DNA of 6,022 nt from Verrucomicrobiota bacterium. GTDB taxonomy: Bacteria; Verrucomicrobiota; Verrucomicrobiia; Limisphaerales; CAIQOK01. Below are positions 1 to 5,737 of this stretch, piece by piece; position 1 is the first letter of the stretch, and every line of letters starts with the position of its first letter. A program made the translations under genes and the position numbers. A model generated the notes under the pieces. It saw only the letters and a program-made list of their open reading frames with translations, was not told the origin of the DNA and searched no databases. Location of the stretch: NCBI GenBank assembly GCA_025363535.1, contig JANYDP010000009.1:1-6022 (forward strand), written 5' to 3'.

Positions 1-8
1 GCCGGGGG

Positions 9-34
9 CGGAGCGCGGCGTTCACGCCGCTTCA
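9..34 (+). repeat. REP-like palindromic repeat, copy 1
   Basis: A 26-nt unit with a perfect 6-bp stem (15-20 with 25-30, GCGGCG/CGCCGC) and TTCA loop, flanked by CGGAGC on the left and TTCA on the right. Its reverse complement matches 90-115 at 24 of 26 positions, and the two differences are paired with each other in the stem. REP-like extragenic element is inferred from this. Confidence 0.6.
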
Positions 35-89
35 CCTCACCAACTGCCAGCGGGCCGGGATTTTTCCACGGCCATCTGTTTGCGGGCAC

Positions 90-115
90 TGAAGCGGCCT
101 GAAGGCCGCGCTCCG
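90..115 (-). repeat. REP-like palindromic repeat, copy 2 (inverted relative to copy 1)
   Basis: Inverted copy of 9-34, separated from it by 55 nt. The stem is GCGGCC/GGCCGC (94-99 with 104-109) with loop TGAA. It differs from the inverted copy 1 only at one stem base pair, changed on both sides so that pairing is kept. The head-to-head arrangement of two copies is typical of REP pairs that can form a larger cruciform. Confidence 0.6.
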
Positions 116-146
116 TCACTCAATTATACGAGCCTCAATAATTGGC

Positions 147-169
147 AGGGCCGAGGGCCGCTCGGCCCT
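147..169. repeat. GC-rich inverted repeat (9-bp stem, 5-nt loop)
   Basis: Positions 147-155 (AGGGCCGAG) pair perfectly with 161-169 (CTCGGCCCT) around the loop 156-160. There is no following T-run, so it is not a canonical Rho-independent terminator on either strand. It is probably another member of the palindrome cluster. Confidence 0.5.
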
Positions 170-174
170 CCCGA

Positions 175-194
175 GGCGGCGCAGCAGCGCCGCC
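175..194. repeat. GC-rich inverted repeat (8-bp stem, AGCA loop)
   Basis: GGCGGCGC (175-182) pairs with GCGCCGCC (187-194) across a 4-nt AGCA loop. It lies 5 nt after the neighbouring hairpin and 35 nt before the putative -35 of the acyltransferase gene. There is no T-run behind it. Confidence 0.5.
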
Positions 195-229
195 CTACCG
201 ATCTAATGGGCGATGGTTTTATTTTCCAG

Positions 230-259
230 TTGCCCAACCCACGCGCCGCGTTTGAAACT
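230..259 (+). promoter_or_regulatory. Putative promoter of the acyltransferase gene, very short leader
   Basis: TTGCCC at 230-235 and GAAACT at 254-259 are 18 bp apart, and only GCGGG (260-264) separates the second box from the ATG. Both boxes match sigma-70 consensus weakly; the support is that the same layout recurs in front of four other genes in this window. No Shine-Dalgarno sequence is present. Confidence 0.3.
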
Positions 260-264
260 GCGGG

Positions 265-1041
265 ATGAAAGCGTGGTTCCAACATCCGCTGCGGTTGACC
301 GGCCGGCTGCTCTGGCTGGCCGGCGAACTCGCGCTCGCCACGCTCCGCTATGCCGCCCAATGCGCGTTTCGTCCGGCGGAAAAATCCCAAGCGGCGCGCG
401 CCGCGTGGATGCAACACACGGCGGGCCGGTTGCTCCGCATCTTCGCCGTGAAAATTTCCGTCGTGGGAACCCCGCCTGAACGCGGCCTGCTCGTCAGCAA
501 TCATCTGGGTTACGTGGATGTGCTGGTTCTCGGTTCATTGAATCCCTCGGTGTTTGTGGCGCGGCACGATGTGGAATCCTGGCCCGTCTTCGGCTGGCTC
601 GCGAGCCGGGCCGGGACGATTTACATTCAACGCGAACGCCGGGCGCACGTCGGTCCGGTCACCGATCAGATTCAAACCGTGCTCGATGCCGGCGTGCTGG
701 TGATTTTATTTCCTGAGGGCACCAGCTCAGATGGCCGCTCGCTTTTGCCGTTCAAATCTTCCCTGCTCGAACCCGCCGCTCGTTCGTCCCAACCCATGAG
801 CGTGAGCTGGATTCAATACGAACTCGACGACGGCGATGTGGCCGAAGAGGTTTGCTACTGGAAGGACATGACTTTTTTACCCCACTTGTTGAATCTGCTC
901 GGCAAGCGGCGCGTCCGGGCGACGGTTCGTTTTGCCGCTGTGAAAAGCCCCTCGACTGACCGCAAGGAACTCGCGCGGCAGTTGCACGGGGAAGTTTTTC
1001 GGCTCAAGGCTGGAAACACTGCGGAGCCTCCGCGCTCGTAA
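265..1041 (+). CDS. PlsC-family lysophospholipid acyltransferase (LPLAT superfamily)
   Basis: A 258-residue membrane-associated acyltransferase, expected to move a fatty acyl group from acyl-ACP or acyl-CoA to a lyso-lipid such as 1-acylglycerol-3-phosphate. The family motifs are in order: NHLGYVD (residues 79-85; catalytic His80 and Asp85, the H-x4-D motif), GTIYIQRER (117-125, acceptor-binding Arg123) and FPEGT (149-153). A hydrophobic N-terminal stretch (about 11-31) may anchor it to the membrane. Length is normal for PlsC. The ATG at 265 is the first plausible start and lies directly behind a promoter-like element. The rfbA gene begins 66 nt downstream with its own promoter-like element, so co-transcription is not required. 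The acceptor cannot be settled from sequence; an ornithine-lipid or other lyso-lipid acyltransferase remains possible, hence no gene symbol. Confidence 0.9.
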   Translation: MKAWFQHPLRLTGRLLWLAGELALATLRYAAQCAFRPAEKSQAARAAWMQHTAGRLLRIFAVKISVVGTPPERGLLVSNHLGYVDVLVLGSLNPSVFVARHDVESWPVFGWLASRAGTIYIQRERRAHVGPVTDQIQTVLDAGVLVILFPEGTSSDGRSLLPFKSSLLEPAARSSQPMSVSWIQYELDDGDVAEEVCYWKDMTFLPHLLNLLGKRRVRATVRFAAVKSPSTDRKELARQLHGEVFRLKAGNTAEPPRS

Positions 1042-1069
1042 TTACGGAGCCGCGTCACCTACTTGCAAC

Positions 1070-1098
1070 TTGCCCCGCTGAGGACGTTTCCCTAATCT
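1070..1098 (+). promoter_or_regulatory. Putative promoter of the rhamnose cassette
   Basis: TTGCCC (1070-1075), a 17-bp spacer and TAATCT (1093-1098) are followed by 9 nt and the rfbA ATG. Transcription starting about 7 nt past the -10 would give a leader of only a few bases, and there is no Shine-Dalgarno sequence. The layout matches that in front of the other separately transcribed genes here. Confidence 0.4.
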
Positions 1099-1107
1099 TG
1101 CCGCCCG

Positions 1108-1992
1108 ATGAAAGGTATTATATTAGCCGGCGGCGCGGGTTCCAGGCTGTTTCCGCTTACCCTGGTGGCGAGCAAGCAGCTCCAGCCCGTTTATGATAAG
1201 CCCATGGTTTATTATCCGCTCACAACGTTGATCGAGGGCGGCATCCGGGAATTTTGCCTCATCTCGACCCCGCATGATCTGCCGCGCTTCAAACAACTGC
1301 TCGGCGACGGCAAGGCTTGGGGGCTTTCCATCGAATATCGCGAGCAGGCCAAGCCCGAAGGCATCGCGCAGGCTTTTCTCATCGCGGAATCTTTTATCGG
1401 CAACGACGCCGTCACGCTGATCCTCGGCGACAACATTTTCTACGGCGGCGACACGTTTCAAAAGGCGTTTGGCGAATTCAACGGCGGCGCGACGATCTTC
1501 GGCTATCACGTCACCGACCCGGAACGTTACGGCGTGGTGGACTTCGACGCCCAGGGCCGCGCCATTTCCATCGAGGAAAAACCCAAGCAACCCAAGAGCA
1601 ACTACGCCGTGCCCGGCCTTTACATTTTCGACAACCAAGTCGTGGCGCTGACCAAGGCGATGAAACCCTCGGCGCGCGGCGAGTTGGAAATCACCGACTT
1701 GAACATGGAATATCTGCGGCGCGGCCAGTTGCGCGTGCAAACGCTCAACCGCGGTTTTGCCTGGCTCGACGCCGGCACGAGCAGCAGCCTGTTCGACGCC
1801 TCGGCCTACGTGCAAACCATCGAGAAACGGCAGGGTGTCAAAATCGGCTGCCCCGAGGAAGCCGCGTTCCGCCAGAATTTTCTTTCCCAGCCGCAGCTCG
1901 ACGCCCTCACGGCCCGGCTGCCCAAATGCGAGTATCGCGCCTACCTCGAAGAGATCGTGGCCGAAGCCAAGCGTCTAAAAAAGCAAGTATGA
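1108..1992 (+). CDS. rfbA: Glucose-1-phosphate thymidylyltransferase
   Basis: Joins glucose-1-phosphate and dTTP to give dTDP-glucose and pyrophosphate, the first step of dTDP-L-rhamnose synthesis, in the cytoplasm. The 294-residue length is typical. Visible motifs: the nucleotide-binding signature LAGGAGSRLFPLT (6-18, with Ser12 where Thr is commonest), SKQLQPVYDKPMVYYPL (22-38), LGDNIFYG (106-113; Asp108 is a metal ligand), EEKP (156-159), PGLYIFD (169-175), GELEITDLN (191-199) and WLDAGT (219-224; Asp221 is the second metal ligand). The C-terminal tail (about 230-294) is the usual helical extension of RmlA. The stop overlaps the next start in ATGA (1989-1992), so translation of the second gene is probably coupled to this one. 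Family assignment is secure; preference for dTTP over UTP follows from the family. Confidence 0.97.
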   Translation: MKGIILAGGAGSRLFPLTLVASKQLQPVYDKPMVYYPLTTLIEGGIREFCLISTPHDLPRFKQLLGDGKAWGLSIEYREQAKPEGIAQAFLIAESFIGNDAVTLILGDNIFYGGDTFQKAFGEFNGGATIFGYHVTDPERYGVVDFDAQGRAISIEEKPKQPKSNYAVPGLYIFDNQVVALTKAMKPSARGELEITDLNMEYLRRGQLRVQTLNRGFAWLDAGTSSSLFDASAYVQTIEKRQGVKIGCPEEAAFRQNFLSQPQLDALTARLPKCEYRAYLEEIVAEAKRLKKQV

Positions 1993-2936
1993 TCGCCCTC
2001 CTTGGTGCTACCGGTTACATCGGCCAAGCCTTCGCCAAAGTGTTGAGCGAACGCACCCGCGCGTTCACGGCGCTCTCCCGAAAAAACCTCGACTACACGC
2101 GCTTCGACGCGCTCGTCGGATTTTTACGCGAGACCAAGCCGGAGTTTCTCATCAACCTCGCCGGCTACACGGGCAAGCCCAACGTGGACGCCTGCGAAAC
2201 CGCCCAGGCCGACACCCTCGCCGGCAACGCGCTGCTGCCACAGATGATCGCCGAAGCCTGTGCCGCCACGAACACTCCGTGGGGACATATTTCTTCGGGT
2301 TGCATTTATTCCGGCGCGAAAGTTTCCGTGAATGGAAAAATCTCCGCTGAGAAAGACCTGACCAAACCGGAGCTGCGAGCGCTTCTGGAAAAGAATCCCG
2401 GTGCGTTCCACGGCTTCACCGAAAACGACGCACCGAACTTTTGCTTCCGCGATCTGCCATGCAGTTTTTACAGCGGCTCCAAAGCCGTCGGTGAAGAGGC
2501 GCTGGTCAACGCACCGCAATGCTACGTGTGGCGGCTGCGCATTCCGTTTGACGAGTTCGACAGCCCGCGCAATTACCTGAGCAAGGTGCAGCGCTACTCG
2601 AAGGTTTACGACAACGTGAACTCCATTTCGCACCGCGCCGATTACGCCCAGGCGTGCCTGGACTTGTGGGAGTTGCGCGCGCCGTTTGGAATTTACAACG
2701 TCACTAACCCCGGCTTCGTCACCACGCGGCATGTGGTCACCGTGCTGGAAAAAATCCTGAAGCCCCAGCGGAAGTTCGAGTTCTGGGAGAGCGATGAGGA
2801 GTTTTACAAGGTCGCCGCCAAGACGCCACGCTCCAACTGCATCATGGACACGACCAAGCTCCTGGCGGCCGGCGTAAAAATCCGCGACGTCGAAGCGGCG
2901 CTGGAAGACTCGTTGAAAAACTGGAAGCCCGAATGA
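1989..2936 (+). CDS. NRS/ER-like SDR: dTDP-4-dehydrorhamnose reductase, possibly bifunctional 3,5-epimerase/4-reductase
   Basis: A 315-residue extended short-chain dehydrogenase. It has the NAD(P)-binding GATGYIG (6-12) and the catalytic Tyr161 and Lys165 of YSGSK, with Ser102/Ser103 before them. In the cassette its job should be reduction of the 4-keto sugar to dTDP-L-rhamnose. From memory of the families, it looks closer to plant NRS/ER (UER1, the C-terminal half of RHM) than to classical RfbD. Shared features are GKPNVDACE (62-70), SSGCIYSG (102-109), FTENDAPNF (143-151), SPRNYLSKVQRYSKV (192-206), YNVTNPG (236-242) and the PRSN-x4-D-x-TKL block (280-291). The plant enzyme performs both epimerisation and reduction. 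Cys105 and Lys199 sit where that family has its proposed epimerase acid/base pair. The ATG at 1989 overlaps the rfbA stop by 4 nt. The same frame is open upstream inside rfbA, but that part is not protein-like. A standalone reductase with rfbC elsewhere in the genome is the alternative. Confidence 0.85.
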   Translation: MIALLGATGYIGQAFAKVLSERTRAFTALSRKNLDYTRFDALVGFLRETKPEFLINLAGYTGKPNVDACETAQADTLAGNALLPQMIAEACAATNTPWGHISSGCIYSGAKVSVNGKISAEKDLTKPELRALLEKNPGAFHGFTENDAPNFCFRDLPCSFYSGSKAVGEEALVNAPQCYVWRLRIPFDEFDSPRNYLSKVQRYSKVYDNVNSISHRADYAQACLDLWELRAPFGIYNVTNPGFVTTRHVVTVLEKILKPQRKFEFWESDEEFYKVAAKTPRSNCIMDTTKLLAAGVKIRDVEAALEDSLKNWKPE

Positions 2937-3020
2937 ATTTACGATTTACGATTTCGCGCGCTGATCGAAGAGCGCGCGATTGCAATTAATCGCGTCAATC
3001 CTAAATCGTAAATCATAAAT
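2937..3020. repeat. 84-bp palindromic intergenic element between the reductase gene and rfbB
   Basis: Two 18-nt A+T-rich arms, 2937-2954 and 3003-3020, are inverted copies with one mismatch (2942 against 3015). Each arm is built of a 7-nt unit (ATTTACG) repeated twice plus ATTT. The core is GC-rich and can form a 9-bp hairpin (2954-2962 with 2971-2979, 8-nt loop) or, alternatively, a 7-bp one (2975-2981 with 2988-2994). The left arm starts at the base after the stop codon and the right arm ends 5 nt before the rfbB ATG, so the element fills nearly the whole gap. It resembles a small palindromic mobile element of REP/MITE type. In the mRNA it would form a long hairpin within the cassette and could lower or delay rfbB expression or protect one end of the transcript. 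Confidence 0.75.
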
Positions 3021-3025
3021 CAAAA

Positions 3026-4036
3026 ATGAATCTTCTCATCACTGGCGGTGCCGGCTTCATCGGCTCAAACCTGATCCACCACGTCATTGACGATCCGAAA
3101 GTCACCCGGCTCGTCAACCTCGACTGCCTCACCTACGCCGGTCATTTGGCCAATCTGGAACAGGTTTCCAAGCATCCGAAGTACGTTTTTGAAAAGGTGG
3201 ATTTGCGCGACAAGGCCGCCACGTTGCGCGTCGTCGAGCAGCACGCGATCACCCACGTCATGCATCTCGCTGCCGAATCGCATGTGGACCGTTCCATCAC
3301 CGGGCCGGGGGATTTTATCCAGACGAACATCGTCGGGACTTTTAATCTGCTGGAAGCCTGCCGCGCCTTTTGGGGAACGAATCTCAGCGGGAAACGATTT
3401 CACCACGTCTCGACCGACGAAGTCTATGGCTCGCTGGGCGCAACCGGGTTGTTCACCGAGACGACTCCCTACGCGCCCAATTCCCCCTACTCCGCCAGCA
3501 AGGCCTCCAGCGATTTTCTCGTCCGCGCCTATCATCACACGTACGGACTCGACACTGTCATCACCAACTGCTCCAACAACTACGGGCCGTTTCAGTTTCC
3601 CGAGAAACTCATCCCCGTGATCATCCAAAACGTGCTTGCCCGCAAACCCCTGCCCGTCTATGGCGACGGCATGAACGTCCGCGACTGGCTTTATGTCCGC
3701 GACCATGCAGAGGCGCTCTGGACGGTGCTGAACAAAGGCCGGACCGCCGAGACCTACAACATCGGCGGCCACAACGAATGGGCGAACATCAACATCGTCA
3801 AACTCATCTGCGACACCGTGGATGAATTTGCGCCGAACCTTGGCGGCAATTCCCAAAAGCTCATCACCTACGTCAAAGACCGCCCCGGCCACGACCGCCG
3901 CTACGCAATTGACGCCTCGAAAATCCAGAAGGAACTCGGCTGGGTGCCCGCCCACAAATTTGAGCAGGGCATCCGCGAGACGATTCGCTGGTATCTCGAC
4001 AACCAGCCGTGGGTTAAGACGGTTTTGAAAAAGTAA
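3026..4036 (+). CDS. rfbB: dTDP-glucose 4,6-dehydratase
   Basis: Converts dTDP-glucose to dTDP-4-keto-6-deoxyglucose using bound NAD+, the second step of dTDP-L-rhamnose synthesis. The 336-residue length is normal. Motifs: Rossmann GGAGFIG (7-13), LAAESHVDRSI (81-91), STDEVYG (129-135; Thr130, Asp131 and Glu132 are the family's catalytic triad extension), YSASK (155-159; catalytic Tyr155 and Lys159), NNYGPFQFPEKLIP (184-197) and NVRDWLYVRDHAEA (217-230). This set is diagnostic of RmlB rather than of UDP-glucose 4-epimerase. It is third in the cassette, 89 nt after the SDR gene and separated from it by a palindromic element. No Shine-Dalgarno sequence precedes the ATG; the upstream bases are A+T-rich and come from the repeat arm. 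The gene may be co-transcribed, or started from a weak CATAAA box at 3014-3019. Confidence 0.97.
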   Translation: MNLLITGGAGFIGSNLIHHVIDDPKVTRLVNLDCLTYAGHLANLEQVSKHPKYVFEKVDLRDKAATLRVVEQHAITHVMHLAAESHVDRSITGPGDFIQTNIVGTFNLLEACRAFWGTNLSGKRFHHVSTDEVYGSLGATGLFTETTPYAPNSPYSASKASSDFLVRAYHHTYGLDTVITNCSNNYGPFQFPEKLIPVIIQNVLARKPLPVYGDGMNVRDWLYVRDHAEALWTVLNKGRTAETYNIGGHNEWANINIVKLICDTVDEFAPNLGGNSQKLITYVKDRPGHDRRYAIDASKIQKELGWVPAHKFEQGIRETIRWYLDNQPWVKTVLKK

Positions 4037-4047
4037 TTAGATTAATT

Positions 4048-4413
4048 GTGCGTGCGAGCAAACTCGAAGACGAACTAGCAAAAGATGAGCGTCTCTGGCA
4101 AAGGTGGTGTGAGGAAAACGTTACTGAAAGCACAATATTGGCAGTAGACGTCTTTTTCTATTCAACTAGGAAGGACGCAGCTGAACAGATTGCCGACGGT
4201 TTGCGCAGGTGGGGACTGACTAAAGTGGAGATTAAGCCTACTCGGACGTTTTGGATTTTCAAAGGTTGGAATATTACCGGCATTGAGACAGGCACATGGT
4301 CCGTTCAGAAGCTGCAAGACAGGAGCCGTCGCTATATGCGTTTAGCCGAGATTTGGAGTACCACCTATGAAGGTTGTGGTGCAGAGATGCCAGACAAAGC
4401 AAAGAAACCGTAG
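4048..4413 (+). CDS. RraB-like small protein (putative ribonuclease E inhibitor family)
   Basis: A 121-residue soluble protein with no signal peptide or membrane segment. It has a predicted strand ILAVDVFFYST (30-40), an alanine-rich helix KDAAEQIADGLRRWG (42-56), a second strand KVEIKPTRTFWIFKGW (59-74), a helix QKLQDRSRRYMRLAEIW (87-103) and a C-terminal YEGCGAEM (107-114). This order, ending in a Y-[DE]-G-x-G motif, recalls the RraB (regulator of RNase E activity B) fold. The match is from memory and moderate. The start is GTG at 4048; no in-frame ATG exists before Met97. The gene follows rfbB by 11 nt in the same direction without a ribosome binding site. By my hand count its GC is about 48%, well below its neighbours, and it uses AGG four times plus CTA, ATA and TTA, so it may be a recent acquisition. 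Nothing links it functionally to rhamnose synthesis. Confidence 0.6.
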   Translation: MRASKLEDELAKDERLWQRWCEENVTESTILAVDVFFYSTRKDAAEQIADGLRRWGLTKVEIKPTRTFWIFKGWNITGIETGTWSVQKLQDRSRRYMRLAEIWSTTYEGCGAEMPDKAKKP

Positions 4414-4478
4414 TCTGACATAACGTTGGCCGGTGTATGCCCGCAGTCCGTTCCCTAAACGACTCGATAAAGGCTGAA

Positions 4479-4904
4479 CTAGATCCGCTTCTCATCCGCG
4501 TCAATCAAGTCCACAAAGCAGGTGATCTCGGCGCGATGACTGATGCCCGCCTGCTCCTTGCGCATCTGCAAACGCGCCACGGCGGACGGATCGCTCGCCA
4601 GCGGACGGCTCAAAACATCCTGCCAGTGCACGGCCTTCTCGGCGTCCGTTCGTTTTGCATTCTGCCGCACCCAGTCGCAAACCTCGCCATCGGTGACAGA
4701 ATTTTTCACCACCTCGACAAACTGATCGTGCGTCACGCCTGCCGCCTTGAGCCAGAAACCATCGAAGGCCCGGCCTAGATTTTCCTGATAGTCGGGGTGT
4801 AATTTGCCGGCGAGTTGCAGGCGGATTTTGTCAATGTAACGCGGCAGGTAATGCCAGCCGTTCATGGTTTCGCGCGGGCTGCGCGGATAGATAAGTTCAC
4901 TCAT
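4479..4904 (-). CDS. DUF5069 domain protein of unknown function
   Basis: A 141-residue protein starting MSELIYPRSPRETMNGW. Recognisable DUF5069 features are YPRSPRE near the N-terminus, LPRYIDKIRLQLAGKLHPDY (19-38), AFDGFWLKAAGV (45-56) and a C-terminal acidic end (FVDLIDADE). It is probably cytoplasmic: no signal peptide or membrane helix. The family has no experimentally known role that I can state. The frame stays open upstream to 5081, but that extra segment is Arg/Cys-rich, unlike a protein, and would overlap the hydrolase gene. The ATG at 4904 fits the conserved N-terminus and has a promoter-like element immediately before it. It lies 64 nt downstream of the hydrolase gene on the same strand and is convergent with the RraB-like gene, 65 nt apart, with no clear terminator between them. 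Confidence 0.85.
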   Translation of the reverse strand: MSELIYPRSPRETMNGWHYLPRYIDKIRLQLAGKLHPDYQENLGRAFDGFWLKAAGVTHDQFVEVVKNSVTDGEVCDWVRQNAKRTDAEKAVHWQDVLSRPLASDPSAVARLQMRKEQAGISHRAEITCFVDLIDADEKRI

Positions 4905-4910
4905 GCGTCC

Positions 4911-4939
4911 AAGATGAAATGTCCGCCGCTGCGTCGCAA
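4911..4939 (-). promoter_or_regulatory. Putative promoter of the DUF5069 gene
   Basis: Read on the minus strand, TTGCGA (4939-4934) and CATCTT (4916-4911) are 17 bp apart. Six bases (4910-4905) then lead to the ATG. There is no Shine-Dalgarno sequence. This would let the gene be transcribed separately from the upstream hydrolase. Confidence 0.35.
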
Positions 4940-4968
4940 TGGATTTTTTCGCCCCGCCCACTGCGCCT

Positions 4969-5646
4969 TCACTCCTTCGGCAGAAACGGCCGCACCCGTT
5001 CCACGAGCAGCTTGTAGCCTTCCGCGCTGAAATGCAGTTTGTCCGCCACGTACAATTCCGCGCGCGGCTTCCCGTCGGCACCCAGCACCATGTCGTAGTC
5101 CTCGATGTATTTCAGATGCGGCGTTTGTTGGACGTAGCTTTCGATGAGCCGGTTCACCGCCTGCTCCTTTTCATGCTGATCCCACCGCGCCACGCTTGGA
5201 CTGAGGCCTATGAAAATAATTCCCGCCGCCGGCAATTTGGCGTGAACCACGGCCACAAACTCTTTGTAGTCGGCGAAAACCTGCTCCACCGATTTGCCGT
5301 TGTGCAGATCGTTGCCGCCGGCCCGCAGATAAACCACCTGCGGCGCGTAAGGAAAAACAATCCGGTCGGCGAAATGCGTGGCGTCGGCAATCTCCGAACC
5401 GCCAAAGCCACGGTTGATCACCGGATGCCCGGGAAAATCCGACGCGAGGGTTTTCCAAAATCGAATCGTCGAAGAACCAATGAACAGCAGCGCGTGCCGG
5501 GGCGGAGGGTTCGTCTGATCGCGCTGTTCAAACGCGGCGATTTCCTTCTCCCATTTTCCAAAGTCATGGTTGGTTTCCTGGCAAAATGACGCGGGCGCGA
5601 AAACCATCAACAGCGCGGCCAGCAAAAAAAATTGGGGGCGTTTCAT
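4969..5646 (-). CDS. Secreted SGNH/GDSL-family hydrolase
   Basis: A 225-residue esterase/lipase-type hydrolase with an N-terminal signal sequence: Lys2/Arg3, then a hydrophobic core (6-20) ending in APASFCQ. It is expected in the periplasm or outside the cell. Block I is FIGSST (55-60; GSS instead of GDS, nucleophile Ser59), block II has the Gly of NRGFGGS (78-84), block III is AGGNDL (109-114; oxyanion Asn112) and block V is DKLHFS (202-207; Asp202 and His205). All four SGNH residues are present, so it should be active. Proteins of this type often remove acetyl groups from polysaccharides or split other esters, but the substrate cannot be told here. The ATG at 5646 gives a good signal peptide. 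Cys22 is not in a convincing lipobox. DUF5069 follows on the same strand; the flavoprotein gene diverges upstream. Confidence 0.92.
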   Translation of the reverse strand: MKRPQFFLLAALLMVFAPASFCQETNHDFGKWEKEIAAFEQRDQTNPPPRHALLFIGSSTIRFWKTLASDFPGHPVINRGFGGSEIADATHFADRIVFPYAPQVVYLRAGGNDLHNGKSVEQVFADYKEFVAVVHAKLPAAGIIFIGLSPSVARWDQHEKEQAVNRLIESYVQQTPHLKYIEDYDMVLGADGKPRAELYVADKLHFSAEGYKLLVERVRPFLPKE

Positions 5647-5652
5647 GCCCGC

Positions 5653-5680
5653 ACTCTAAAACTTTGGCCAGACTCTGCAA
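5653..5680 (-). promoter_or_regulatory. Putative promoter of the SGNH hydrolase gene
   Basis: On the minus strand, TTGCAG (5680-5675), a 16-bp spacer and TAGAGT (5658-5653; 4 of 6 with TATAAT) are followed by GCGGGC and the ATG at 5646. It sits back to back with the promoter-like element of the divergent oxidoreductase gene inside a 97-bp gap, so the two could share control. Confidence 0.35.
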
Positions 5681-5708
5681 ACCAAAACCACGCGGCCGGC
5701 TTGAATTC

Positions 5709-5737
5709 TTGTCAGCCCCGCGCGCTTGCCGCATCCT
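5709..5737 (+). promoter_or_regulatory. Putative promoter of the disulfide oxidoreductase gene
   Basis: TTGTCA (5709-5714), 17 bp, CATCCT (5732-5737), then GCGGCC and the ATG at 5744. The -35 is the best of the five in the window; the -10 is weak. There is no Shine-Dalgarno sequence. Confidence 0.4.

Larger units (their letters stand above)
1..264. other. Gene-free region with several hairpin-forming GC-rich repeats
   Basis: No reading frame here looks like a protein; the short frames are rich in Arg, Pro and Ala, as expected of GC-rich non-coding DNA. The stretch contains four or five inverted repeats in a row: stems 15-20/25-30, 94-99/104-109, 121-127/138-144 (A+T-rich, 7 bp, 10-nt loop), 147-155/161-169 (9 bp, 5-nt loop) and 175-182/187-194 (8 bp, loop AGCA). 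The 3' end from about 230 carries the putative promoter of the acyltransferase gene. I read the block as a cluster of REP-like extragenic palindromes; it might also contain a terminator for a gene lying to the left of the window. Confidence 0.6.

Noticed and set aside
1028..1049. Stem CTCCG/CGGAG around the acyltransferase stop codon as a terminator
   Set aside because: The stem is only 5 bp with a 12-nt loop and no T-run follows. The palindrome at 1037-1046 is too short to weigh.
1123..1815. Long open frame antisense to rfbA
   Set aside because: It is a shadow of GC-rich codon use; rfbA on the other strand has all family motifs.
1317..1988. Upstream extension of the SDR reading frame through rfbA
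   Set aside because: The frame is open but its translation is Arg-rich and low in complexity, and it overlaps the well-supported rfbA frame. The SDR's Rossmann start (MIALLGATGYIG) is exactly at 1989.
2991..3000. 10-nt match CGCGTCAATC repeated at 4497-4506
   Set aside because: One copy is in the intergenic palindrome and the other inside a coding region; a single 10-mer match in 6 kb is within chance.
3065..3955. 296-codon open frame antisense to rfbB
   Set aside because: Although long, its translation is Val/Gly/Asp-rich without a family I know, and it mirrors the codons of the clear rfbB gene.
4411..4445. Integron-like attC site after the RraB-like gene (TAACGTTGG)
   Set aside because: The low-GC single gene suggested a gene cassette, but the bases do not form the paired R and L boxes of attC, and there is no GTTRRRY-type core before the GTG start.
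4905..5081. N-terminal extension of the DUF5069 frame
   Set aside because: The 59 extra residues are Arg/Cys/Ser-rich, overlap the end of the SGNH hydrolase gene and precede the conserved YPRSPRE start of the family.
4939..5589. 216-codon plus-strand frame across the SGNH gene
   Set aside because: Arg/His/Val-rich shadow; the minus strand encodes a complete SGNH hydrolase with signal peptide and all four catalytic blocks.
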